From an uncultured Bacteroidia bacterium (GTDB lineage Bacteria; Bacteroidota; Bacteroidia; Bacteroidales; F082), in NCBI GenBank assembly GCA_902785755.1, contig CACZZO010000009.1, forward strand, positions 62,001 through 126,000: a stretch of DNA of 64,000 nucleotides, read 5' to 3'. Each line of letters opens with the position of its first letter. Position 1 is the first letter of the stretch. Below the pieces are notes generated by a model that saw only the letters and a list, made by a program, of their open reading frames with translations, was not told where the DNA came from and did no database searches. A program made the position numbers and the translations under genes. Positions 16,890 through 24,173 of this stretch are shown here, one piece after another.

Positions 16890-17534
16890 ATGACAAGGAC
16901 TTCCGTTTCAAGAAGCGTAAAAGAGCTTGCCAACTTGCGCGATGACATCAGAAAACGCGCTGGTTTTCAAGACAAAACCTTGTCGCCAAGCGATTTCGAC
17001 TTCCTTGAGGAGGATATCAAAAAGGAACTATCCAAAACGTTCATCAATGCGAAAACCTTGAAGCGCTTTTTCGGCTATGACAGAACGGAAGAAAGTTCAT
17101 TCATAAGACTTTACACTTTGGATGTCTTGTCGCAATATGTGGGTTACGAAAGTTGGAGCGCCTATCTTGGGCATTTGCATCTAATAGAAAGCAACGGCTC
17201 TGGCGATTTCAAAGGCGAAGAAATCAACGCAGATGATTTGCAAATAGGCGACACCCTGCAAATCGCATGGCAACCCAATCGGAAAACCACATTGAAATAT
17301 CTTGGCAACCAACAGTTTGAAATCACTGAAACGGAAAACTCGAAATGGCAGGTCGGCGACACTTTCTTTTGCAAGCATTTCATTTCGGGTAAGCCGCTTT
17401 ATGTCGATAACCTTACCGACAAGAACGGCGTTTTGAAATCATTAATGTATGTAGTTGGGGAAAAGAACGGAATTTCTTTTGAATCCCTATATAAAAAACT
17501 CCCAGAAAATTCTGGGAGTTTTTTATTCGACTGA
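16890..17534 (+). CDS. Uncharacterised protein with DNA-binding-like helical N-terminus
   Basis: A 214-residue soluble protein. The first ~100 residues are helical, with the pattern LSPSDFDFLEEDIKK ... INAKTLKRFFGYD ... YTLDVLSQYVGYESWSAYL. I associate this pattern with a recurrent N-terminal domain of Bacteroidota proteins that may bind DNA (inference, unverified). The second half is beta-rich (LQIGDTLQIAWQPNRKTTLKYLG ... GDTFFCKHF). It is divergent from the kinase gene, so it may be its regulator or substrate. The last residues, PENSGSFLFD, are encoded inside a terminator hairpin. Confidence 0.7.
   Translation: MTRTSVSRSVKELANLRDDIRKRAGFQDKTLSPSDFDFLEEDIKKELSKTFINAKTLKRFFGYDRTEESSFIRLYTLDVLSQYVGYESWSAYLGHLHLIESNGSGDFKGEEINADDLQIGDTLQIAWQPNRKTTLKYLGNQQFEITETENSKWQVGDTFFCKHFISGKPLYVDNLTDKNGVLKSLMYVVGEKNGISFESLYKKLPENSGSFLFD
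17493..17524. terminator. Bidirectional terminator overlapping a coding end
   Basis: Perfect 15-bp arms (AAAAAACTCCCAGAA / TTCTGGGAGTTTTTT) enclose a 2-nt loop, with A and T tracts at the ends, so it can act on both strands. It lies inside the 3' end of the plus-strand gene and just past the stop of the convergent DUF2795 gene. Confidence 0.85.
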
Positions 17535-17544
17535 ATATCAATTT

Positions 17545-17766
17545 TTAATACTCATCCTCATGGAAGAAAAAGTCGTCCTTGGTGGGATAGTCTGGCCAAA
17601 GGTCTTCGATGCGTTCGTATATCTCACCTTCGTCTTCGATTTCCTGAAGGTTCTCAATGATTTCTTCCTGTGCGCCCGTGCGCAAGGCCCAGTCTAACAA
17701 TTCATCGCGAGTGGCTGGCCACGGTGCGTCTTCCAATTTTGAGGCTAATTCAAGTGTCCAATACAT
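17545..17766 (-). CDS. DUF2795 family small protein
   Basis: A 73-residue acidic protein, MYWTLELASKLEDAPWPATR ... NLQEIEDEGEIYERIEDLWP ... FFFHEDEY. It is nearly collinear with a short protein that I recall as strongly conserved across Bacteroidota and assigned to DUF2795. Its role is unknown. It is cytoplasmic with no cysteines. A -7 box (TATTTTTG) lies on the minus strand at 17824-17817. Confidence 0.85.
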   Translation of the reverse strand: MYWTLELASKLEDAPWPATRDELLDWALRTGAQEEIIENLQEIEDEGEIYERIEDLWPDYPTKDDFFFHEDEY

Positions 17767-17816
17767 AGTCTTTTTCGTTATCGATTTAACTTCGTTGATG
17801 GTTCAATTTGAGGGCG

Positions 17817-17824
17817 CAAAAATA
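17817..17824 (-). promoter_or_regulatory. Promoter -7 element of the DUF2795 gene
   Basis: The minus strand reads TATTTTTG followed by CGCC, about 50 nt before the ATG at 17766, leaving a short leader. Confidence 0.6.
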
Positions 17825-17874
17825 CAAGTTCTTTTTTAACTAACAAGGGCTTTTTTAATAAAAATAATAAATTT

Positions 17875-18435
17875 TTATTTCGTTGATTCCCAACTTGTTT
17901 CGTTGGATTTTTCTAAAAAGCCGAAAAATCTTGCCAAAACGAAGAAATAATCCGACAGGCGATTGAGATATTTCAGGTCGATAGTATCTATTGGGTGTTG
18001 CGAGGCCAAACGCCATCCCTGACGCTCGGCGCGACGGCACACCGTGCGGCACACATGGGCGTAACTTGCCTTCAAGTTTCCGCCCGGAATGACGAACGAT
18101 TTCAACTCGGGAAGTTGTTCGTTCATCACATCAATTTCATGCTCCAAGAAAGCTACATCATCGGCGGTCAAAACGGGAATCATCTTTTTCACTTCGGAGT
18201 TTTCGTCCAAGGCGAAATGCGACTCGATGGTGAACAACTTGTTCTGCACCGTGTCCAAAACGGTTTTCATTTCGGCTGTGATGCCCTCTTGGTCGTAAAG
18301 CACGCCGATAAAGGCGCTTAACTCATCGACAGTGCCGTAGGCTTCAACTCTGTCATCAAATTTCGCGACGCGCAGACCGCCTATTAATGAGGTCTTGCCT
18401 TCGTCGCCAGTTTTCGTATAGGTAATATTCTTCAT
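17875..18435 (-). CDS. Cob(I)yrinic acid a,c-diamide adenosyltransferase (PduO type)
   Basis: A 186-residue protein with the PduO-type signature: KTGDEGKTSLIGGLRVAKFDDRVEAYGTVDELSAFIG at the N-terminus (ATP loop) and RTVCRRAERQ ... LKYLNRLSDYFFVLAR at the C-terminus. It transfers the adenosyl group of ATP to cob(I)alamin to make coenzyme B12. No cobalamin riboswitch is visible upstream. The neighbouring genes are not B12 genes, so it probably serves salvage. Confidence 0.9.
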   Translation of the reverse strand: MKNITYTKTGDEGKTSLIGGLRVAKFDDRVEAYGTVDELSAFIGVLYDQEGITAEMKTVLDTVQNKLFTIESHFALDENSEVKKMIPVLTADDVAFLEHEIDVMNEQLPELKSFVIPGGNLKASYAHVCRTVCRRAERQGWRLASQHPIDTIDLKYLNRLSDYFFVLARFFGFLEKSNETSWESTK

Positions 18436-18592
18436 TGTAATTTGTTTTTCACAAAACCGACAAAACTTTCAAAACCTTACGTTGGTTGTGGCGGCTACGC
18501 AACTGCAACGCCGCCGGAAAGCTGCCGGTTGGCGTGCTTTCCCCACTCTGTCCGTTGTTTTGTAGGTTTTGCATGTTTTGTGGTATTAAACT
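18436..18592. other. Intergenic region with G/C-rich imperfect inverted repeat
   Basis: The ends carry related CAAAACNTT/GGTTTTG-like stretches around a G/C-rich centre with GGCGGC...GCCGCC and GCTGCCGGTTGGCG. It may form a hairpin that acts as a terminator for the methyltransferase-like gene. I see no coding signal. Confidence 0.35.
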
Positions 18593-19261
18593 CTAATATT
18601 TTAATACAAAGTCCTGTTTTTCAATGCCTTCGCGGAAGAAAACCATGCCGATACAATACAAGTCGAGGGTGACCGACACATCCTCGTTGCCTTTGATTTC
18701 CTCCCAAGCGTCTTCCATCGCTTTGTTGTGATGGATGCCCTCGAAGACAAACACCGAGTCGGCGGTCTTATAATTCAGGCAATCAACGAGATAGTCCCAA
18801 GTGTCGTCCTCGAAGGAGGCGCGACTGAAGAAGACAAAACCCGTGTTCAACCGCCTGAAATGCTCCGAATCGAACTCGGCGGGCTGGATGAGGTTCACAT
18901 TGACGATGCCCATCGAGTTCAAGGTTTCCAAAAAGTCATCCGACTGCTCCAAATAGATTTTGGTTTGTAAGTGTCCCAAGGCCAACGCCGTGGTATTCAA
19001 CGCGGTAAGTCGCCCAAACGACACCACAGAATCAGGCTCGAAATAGCGTACCATCCTATAAAGCAGCCTACTTTGCTTGCGAAGGTTGTAGTGGATGTAT
19101 TTCCGCTTGTCCAGCAGCCGCGCTACGCGATATATGGTGTCGTAGTCGCGGTTGGAGCCGCTGTCGTTCAGCACCTTGCACATGAAATCATACACGAAAG
19201 GCGAATGGATGCCATACTCGCTCTTGCGCTGCAACAAATACTTCAGGTAACTTGTCAACAT
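18593..19261 (-). CDS. Methyltransferase-like protein with eroded SAM motif
   Basis: A 222-residue protein similar in layout to small O-methyltransferases of Bacteroidota: a helical N-terminus with YGIHSPFVYDFMCKVL, then a Rossmann-type region. Where an active enzyme would have a glycine-rich motif I (ExGxxxG), this one has VVSFGRLTALNTTALALG, so SAM binding is uncertain. IYLEQSDDF may be the counterpart of the acidic motif II. It starts 3 bp after the upstream exported-protein gene, suggesting an operon. Confidence 0.6.
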   Translation of the reverse strand: MLTSYLKYLLQRKSEYGIHSPFVYDFMCKVLNDSGSNRDYDTIYRVARLLDKRKYIHYNLRKQSRLLYRMVRYFEPDSVVSFGRLTALNTTALALGHLQTKIYLEQSDDFLETLNSMGIVNVNLIQPAEFDSEHFRRLNTGFVFFSRASFEDDTWDYLVDCLNYKTADSVFVFEGIHHNKAMEDAWEEIKGNEDVSVTLDLYCIGMVFFREGIEKQDFVLKY

Positions 19262-19264
19262 AAC

Positions 19265-20824
19265 TCAATCATATTGAACCTTTTGCAGGTAGTAGACCGT
19301 CCGCCTCGGCTTGGGCTGACTGCCGTTTTGGATGATTTGCGAGCCGAAAATGAGGAAACGGCTACCGTACCATTTGCCCAACTGCGCAAAATACTCATCT
19401 TCCACATAATCAGCACCATAAATCGGAGCCATTTTTTCGCTTTGTTGGTTCATCAACGCTTGTCCGTTGGCATCGAAAGCGGTGTAACGCAATTGGTTGC
19501 GATAGGGCGAGGCCACCACCAACTCATCATAACATACCCCTTCTGACGAGTGTGGGAAAAGGTCGTAAGTCAGTTCGTTGTCGAATTTCACCGACTGTTG
19601 CCATTGCAGATGTCCGTCGCGGTCGAAGGCAAGGATGATTTCGCTGAAAAAGTCGTAGCCATCGAACACGGTGTAAGTGTAGGGATAGCCGCCGTAATAG
19701 CCGTAATAGCCATAATTCATGCGGGTTTCAGTGTGGTAATAAGGCATGAAAGCCTCCACCGCAAAGATGGTCAGGTCGCCAAAATCGGTGAGGCGGGGCT
19801 TCAAGAATTGGAACGCGATTTCGCCCCTCGTGGGGTTGTCTTTTCTTTGGTTTTTCAGTTTTTCCTCGCGCAGGCGCACGCGATCAGAGGCAGTCAAAGC
19901 GTGCTCAATTTCAGGCATGTCTTTGAACAAGAACACTTTGCTGTCGGGCACTCCGCCGACAAAGCGCATCCACACCACGCCAAGGCTTTCCTTGTCGAAG
20001 TTTTCGGTCACGCCTTCGAGATTGACTTTCCGGCCCGTTTCGCGCTCCAATGTGCCGATAACCACCAAGTTTCGGCTTTCGTCGAAACGAAACACCATAC
20101 GACCCAAGGCGGCATTGGGAATGTTCTCATAACGGTAAGTGCCTTGCAGGTTGCCCGTGGGCGAATATACGAGGAAGGACGTGGAAACGAAACGCTTGTT
20201 GTCAAACTCCTTGGCGGCCACCACAAAGCAATGCTCCTTGGCAAAGGCGTCTGTTTGGAACAAAACAAAATTCCCTGACGATGATGGAGTTATCGTGCGG
20301 CATTGGTCGCTTGTGAGGTCGTAGAATCGGAGAGAACCGTTGCCGTTTCTGTTGTTCAAGGCCATCATCATCGTGCCGTCAACGACCTCAACGGAAAGCG
20401 GCACCGACTTTTCGGGCCATTTGTCCCAAAAAGTGCGGTAGGCATTTTCTTGTCGGTCGTAGGCAACTACAAGAAAATCAAGCGAATCTGCTGCCTTTTT
20501 GTTGTCTTCGTTCACAAAAAGGAAGGCCGCGAAACGCGCATCGTTACCCGCATCGAAGAATTTGATTTTGTCGGGCAAGGGGATGAGGTCGCTGCGGGTT
20601 TCGTAAAGGCTGCTGTCGACGCAGGCGAAGTTCCAGAGGCGGTGCTTCGCCTTGTCGGTCTTTTCCGTTTCGTAAAGCAAGAGGCCGCCATTTTCGCCAA
20701 ACGACTGGAAATGACAGCCTTGCGTCTTATGCCAACGGTTCACCTCATAGCGCACGGGTTCCACCTGCTGGGCAGTGGCCCAGTTTGTGATGAGAAGGAG
20801 GGCTATGAGGAGTTGGATTTTCAT
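19265..20824 (-). CDS. Exported protein of unknown function
   Basis: 519 residues from ATG 20824, with signal peptide MKIQLLIALLLITNWATAQQ. The body is beta-rich with propeller-like repeats (GGLLLYETEKTDKAKHRLWNF, FLVYSPTGNLQGTYRYENIP, IILAFDRDGHLQWQQSVKF) and ends YYLQKVQYD without a T9SS domain. A tyrosine/glycine-rich loop (MNYGYYGYYGGYPYTY) is notable. I recognise no family. An upstream in-frame ATG at 20845 falls in the repeat at 20839-20918 and is unlikely. Confidence 0.65.
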   Translation of the reverse strand: MKIQLLIALLLITNWATAQQVEPVRYEVNRWHKTQGCHFQSFGENGGLLLYETEKTDKAKHRLWNFACVDSSLYETRSDLIPLPDKIKFFDAGNDARFAAFLFVNEDNKKAADSLDFLVVAYDRQENAYRTFWDKWPEKSVPLSVEVVDGTMMMALNNRNGNGSLRFYDLTSDQCRTITPSSSGNFVLFQTDAFAKEHCFVVAAKEFDNKRFVSTSFLVYSPTGNLQGTYRYENIPNAALGRMVFRFDESRNLVVIGTLERETGRKVNLEGVTENFDKESLGVVWMRFVGGVPDSKVFLFKDMPEIEHALTASDRVRLREEKLKNQRKDNPTRGEIAFQFLKPRLTDFGDLTIFAVEAFMPYYHTETRMNYGYYGYYGGYPYTYTVFDGYDFFSEIILAFDRDGHLQWQQSVKFDNELTYDLFPHSSEGVCYDELVVASPYRNQLRYTAFDANGQALMNQQSEKMAPIYGADYVEDEYFAQLGKWYGSRFLIFGSQIIQNGSQPKPRRTVYYLQKVQYD

Positions 20825-20838
20825 CTTGTTGTCGCTAT

Positions 20839-20918
20839 GCGTCACTGCGAGGAACGAAGCAGTCCAGACAATTAAGTTATTCCCTGGATTGCTTCGTCGT
20901 TCCTCCTCGCAATGACGC
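20839..20918. repeat. REP-like inverted repeat
   Basis: Two ~30-nt arms (GCGTCACTGCGAGGAACGAA...CAGTCCAG and CTGGATTGCTTCG...AATGACGC) flank a 16-nt A/T-rich loop. The arm matches a repeat word (TGCGAGGAACGAAGCAATCC) that I know as recurrent in unrelated bacterial genomes. It fills the gap between two minus-strand genes and may end transcription of the upstream one. Confidence 0.7.
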
Positions 20919-20929
20919 GAAGCGTGTCA

Positions 20930-22594
20930 TTAGAACTTCACAAACTTGGAAACTGCCGTTGTGCCGTTAGCGAAGCGGAAGTTGACGAAATAAACGCCAT
21001 TTACCAGTTCGTTGACATCGAATTGGGCTTGGCCAGCAACCACATTCGTTTCGCTCACCTTGCGGCCCGTCATGTCGAAGATGCTGACTTGGGCATCGTT
21101 TTCGAGCATGAACGACACCTGTTCGCAGGCAGGATTGGGATAGAGGCCAATGGTTTGGTTGTTCTCTTCCACTGCCAAAGCACCGTATGAAACAACCTTC
21201 ACATAGTCAATCTCCCAAGAAGAAGCGGATTCGCTGGAACTCTTATAGACAAAAGCGACATAGAAATCAGGATAACCGAGTCCGTATCCATCCAAGATGC
21301 CCCAAATATTCACTTCACCGGATTCCACCCATTCGTAGTTTCCCGTCGAGAAATCGAAAGCATCTGTAATGTCAACCCAGTCGAAATCAGTCGGTTCGCT
21401 TTGTCCGTCATAGTCAACGGAAACCTTCACTTGCAGCGGGTCGCCCTCAAACTTCATGGCCGTGCGGAACGACAAGATAGCATCCTGATAGCTGCTGGAA
21501 ATGGCAGGGCTAATCAGCCAGTCCTCGTTTTCATTGTAGGTCTGGTTGGCGTAGCCGTTGCAGACAGCGTAAGTCGTGCCTTGATAGGTGCCTTGGTGCC
21601 AGCCTTGGTCGCCGTACATATCGTAAGCCGTGAACACGCCGAGGTCTTCATCGAAGTCTTCAAAAAGTAATGTGTAAATCTCTTCTGTTTTAGCAGTCAC
21701 AATCGGATAGCCGTCATCGGTCTTGTAATCGATATTGGCGCCGCTATTGGTGTAGGGGAAGATGGCAAAGTGATAAGTAACGCCACCTTGCAAGCCAGTG
21801 AAGGTAACGGTCTGCACGTTATATCCCACATTCTGGGCTAATGGGCCATTAGGGACAGTTACGCCATCAGTAGGAATGGTAATGTCGCCTGTAGAGGCCA
21901 CAACCAAATACATGTCTGGCACTTGACCGCCAACGGCATCGGTCCAAGTGAGGCCAACATCCGTACCGTTCACGAAAGCAGCAAAATTGGTGGGATAGTT
22001 GGTCGGTTCGGGTTTGGGCGGGGCTGGGGCACCGCCAGCCTTGTAGAAACTAACGCGCGTGTCGATGCTCGAAGTTTCGGCATAGCAACTGAACAAGGGG
22101 GCGTTGTTTGAGGTGTTGGGGTTGAAACGCATGTTGTTGCGCTCGTTTTCGCCTTGGGCCACAACCTCAGCTGTGCCGTCAGCATTGAAAACGATGCTCC
22201 ATTCGCCGTTGGCATCAAGTGTGGTTTGGGTCTTCAAGTTGTTGCTGCTGCTGCTTGCGGCATAGAGATAACCGCCTTTCACTTCGTCGAAGAAGGTCCA
22301 AGCACCAGCGTTGCCGCCCAATGTAAATTGGAACACGTCTGTTTCGCTGGAGGGGTCGGTGCCGGGCGTAACGGTGATGGATTCGCCGTTTTCGCTCACA
22401 ACCACCGCGTTACGGTTGTTCGTCTTTTGGTAGCCCATAGCGAGGACACCTAAATCGTCGTGATGGGCTACGATGAGGTAGTTGGCACCTGCCTCAAGGC
22501 CCGAAGCAGAGGTAACCTTTGTGTAGGTCGTTTGCGCGAAGCCGCTCACCGAAAGGAGCAGCATGGCCACTAATGAGAATAGAACTTTTTTCAT
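20930..22594 (-). CDS. T9SS-exported protein with cleaved-adhesin/jelly-roll-like domain
   Basis: A 554-residue protein with signal MKKVLFSLVAMLLLSVSGFAQ. An N-terminal beta domain (residues ~25-190) is followed by a fibronectin-type segment (NFAAFVNGTDVGLTWTDAVG ... VTYHFAIFPY). A choice-of-anchor-J/cleaved-adhesin-like domain then follows (FEDFDEDLGVFTAYDMYGDQGWHQG ... DWLISPAIS ... WEIDYVKVV). The C-terminal ~75 residues are a T9SS type A domain (LYPNPACEQVSFML ... VNGVYFVNFRF ... KFVKF). These parts suggest surface binding to protein or glycan. It is not linked to an enzyme domain. Confidence 0.8.
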   Translation of the reverse strand: MKKVLFSLVAMLLLSVSGFAQTTYTKVTSASGLEAGANYLIVAHHDDLGVLAMGYQKTNNRNAVVVSENGESITVTPGTDPSSETDVFQFTLGGNAGAWTFFDEVKGGYLYAASSSSNNLKTQTTLDANGEWSIVFNADGTAEVVAQGENERNNMRFNPNTSNNAPLFSCYAETSSIDTRVSFYKAGGAPAPPKPEPTNYPTNFAAFVNGTDVGLTWTDAVGGQVPDMYLVVASTGDITIPTDGVTVPNGPLAQNVGYNVQTVTFTGLQGGVTYHFAIFPYTNSGANIDYKTDDGYPIVTAKTEEIYTLLFEDFDEDLGVFTAYDMYGDQGWHQGTYQGTTYAVCNGYANQTYNENEDWLISPAISSSYQDAILSFRTAMKFEGDPLQVKVSVDYDGQSEPTDFDWVDITDAFDFSTGNYEWVESGEVNIWGILDGYGLGYPDFYVAFVYKSSSESASSWEIDYVKVVSYGALAVEENNQTIGLYPNPACEQVSFMLENDAQVSIFDMTGRKVSETNVVAGQAQFDVNELVNGVYFVNFRFANGTTAVSKFVKF

Positions 22595-22644
22595 TTTTGA
22601 TTGGTTTTATGTTTGACAATTGATTTGATGTATTTCTTTGTTTT

Positions 22645-22708
22645 AAACTACGGATTTGACGGATTTTACAGATTTGATTATCTGTTGAATCCGTGTAATC
22701 CGTAGTTT
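22645..22708. repeat. Inverted repeat, probable terminator or REP element
   Basis: AAACTACGGATT and AATCCGTAGTTT are perfect 12-nt outer arms. Inner segments with GGATTTTACAGA and TCTGTTGAATCC also pair. It lies between the NifU-like stop and the start of the exported-protein gene and probably ends the nifU-like transcript. Confidence 0.65.
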
Positions 22709-22716
22709 CATAGCCA

Positions 22717-22968
22717 CTACAATTCCAAAACATCGGCCTGTTCAACGGCCTTGATTTCAGGGATGACTTTCTTCATCACTGACTCAATGCCGTTTTTGAG
22801 GGTCATTTTGCTGTGGGGGCAGTTGCCGCAGGCACCTGTCAGTTCCACGATGACGGTGTTGTCGTCGGTGAGTTCCACGAAGTTGACGTCGCCGCCGTCC
22901 TGCTGGAGGTAGGGACGCACTTGTTCGAGGACGTTTTTGACTTTTCTTAGGAGGGTTTCTTTATCCAT
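22717..22968 (-). CDS. NifU C-terminal-domain protein (Fe-S scaffold)
   Basis: An 83-residue stand-alone NifU C-terminal domain with the conserved GACGNCPHSKMTLKNGIESVMKKVIPEI motif, whose CxxC carries an Fe-S cluster transiently. The lead-in YLQQDGGDVNFVEL is also family-typical. It acts in the cytoplasm in iron-sulphur cluster delivery. It follows the Mrp/ApbC gene (84 bp apart, same strand), a well-known functional partnership. Confidence 0.9.
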   Translation of the reverse strand: MDKETLLRKVKNVLEQVRPYLQQDGGDVNFVELTDDNTVIVELTGACGNCPHSKMTLKNGIESVMKKVIPEIKAVEQADVLEL

Positions 22969-23052
22969 ATCTGTTATTTATTCTTTTACTCTTTTTCCGC
23001 AGGGATTGAAATCGCCTGCTTGTATTAGGGTCGCCCTTTCAGGGCTCTTTGT

Positions 23053-24075
23053 TTATCCTCTATTAATGATTTCCTGTGCAATCTTGTCGAAGGCCTTAGT
23101 GACGGGCGAGTCGGCATCCAAGGCGAGGGGCATACCCGCATCGCCACATTCGGCAATCTTCTCTGTGATAGGAATTTGGCCAAGGAGCGGCACGCCAAGT
23201 TGGTCGGCAAACTGTTGGCCGGTTTCCTTGCCGAAGATGTAATATTTCTTTTCGGGCATGTCGGAGGGCGTGAAGTAGGCCATGTTTTCCACCAAACCGT
23301 AAATCGGGATTTGCAGGGCCTCTTCCTTGAACATCATGGCGGCGCGAAGCACGTCGGCGAAGGCCACTTTTTGTGGTGTGGTCACGATGAGCGCACCCGA
23401 CACGTTATATTGCTGGGCCAAAGTCAGTTGGATGTCGCCTGTTCCGGGAGGCATGTCCACCACCATCCAGTCCAACTCGCCCCAAAGCGTGTCGTTCATC
23501 AGTTGGTTCAAGGCACTTGTGGCCATAGGTCCGCGCCAAATAAGCGGGCGGTCGGCATCGACGAAACTGCCGATGCTCATCAGTTTGATGCTGTATTTCT
23601 CGATGGGCAGCATCACCGTCTTGCCGTCTTTCTCGAAAGCACTCGGCTGTTCGTTGCCCAAGCCGAACATCATCGGGACGGAAGGGCCGTAAATGTCGGC
23701 ATCAATCAAGCCCACGCGCTGGTTGGCACGAGCCAAAGCGATGGCCAAGTTGGCCGCCACCGTCGACTTGCCTACGCCACCCTTGCCCGAAGCCACAGCG
23801 ATAATGTGCTTCACCTTCGAGAGTGCCGTTTTTTCTTCCACCACCTTGATTTCTATGTCGATACCCTCGCCAAACACCTCGGTCAGGGTGCGCTTGGCAC
23901 CGTTCACGAGGATGTCGTTTTTCGGGTCGTTGGCATGTTCCATAACAAGGTCGAAACGAATGGCGTTGTCCTTAACCATCAGATTTTCAACCATATTGAG
24001 AGCCACTATGTTATCCCCTTTCGGGAAATAAATCACGTCCTTCAGGACTTCCTGTACATTTTCTTTATTTAGCAT
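23053..24075 (-). CDS. apbC: Mrp/NBP35-family Fe-S cluster carrier ATPase
   Basis: A 340-residue P-loop ATPase of the MinD/Mrp class. After an N-terminal MIP18-like domain (LKDVIYFPKGDNIVAL ... DIEIKVVEEK) come the deviant Walker A GKGGVGKST (residues ~106-114), LIDADIYGPSVPMMFG, and DWMVVDMPPGTGDIQLTL. Mrp proteins bind and transfer [4Fe-4S] clusters. I do not see the C-terminal CxxC of some homologues. The -7 box TAACTTTG at 24103-24096 precedes the ATG by about 20 nt. Confidence 0.9.
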   Translation of the reverse strand: MLNKENVQEVLKDVIYFPKGDNIVALNMVENLMVKDNAIRFDLVMEHANDPKNDILVNGAKRTLTEVFGEGIDIEIKVVEEKTALSKVKHIIAVASGKGGVGKSTVAANLAIALARANQRVGLIDADIYGPSVPMMFGLGNEQPSAFEKDGKTVMLPIEKYSIKLMSIGSFVDADRPLIWRGPMATSALNQLMNDTLWGELDWMVVDMPPGTGDIQLTLAQQYNVSGALIVTTPQKVAFADVLRAAMMFKEEALQIPIYGLVENMAYFTPSDMPEKKYYIFGKETGQQFADQLGVPLLGQIPITEKIAECGDAGMPLALDADSPVTKAFDKIAQEIINRG

Positions 24076-24095
24076 GATTTTAAATTATTACGCGG

Positions 24096-24153
24096 CAAAG
24101 TTAGTAAATAGTTAGGAGTTGGGGGTTGAAAGTTGAAAGTTTTTGTATTTTTG
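24096..24153. promoter_or_regulatory. Divergent promoters of apbC and the CotH lipoprotein gene
   Basis: The minus-strand -7 box TAACTTTG (24103-24096) serves apbC. The plus-strand box TATTTTTG (24146-24153) lies 20 nt before the CotH ATG at 24174. Between them is a short run of GTTGAAAG-type repeat (24124-24140) like those at 50670-50711 and 56481-56519. Confidence 0.6.
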
Positions 24154-24173
24154 CCGCAACATACACTTAACCA

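Noticed and set aside
22494-22745. 83-codon minus-strand frame across 22494-22745
   Set aside because: It overlaps two real genes and reads through the inverted repeat at 22645-22708; no initiation signal is seen.
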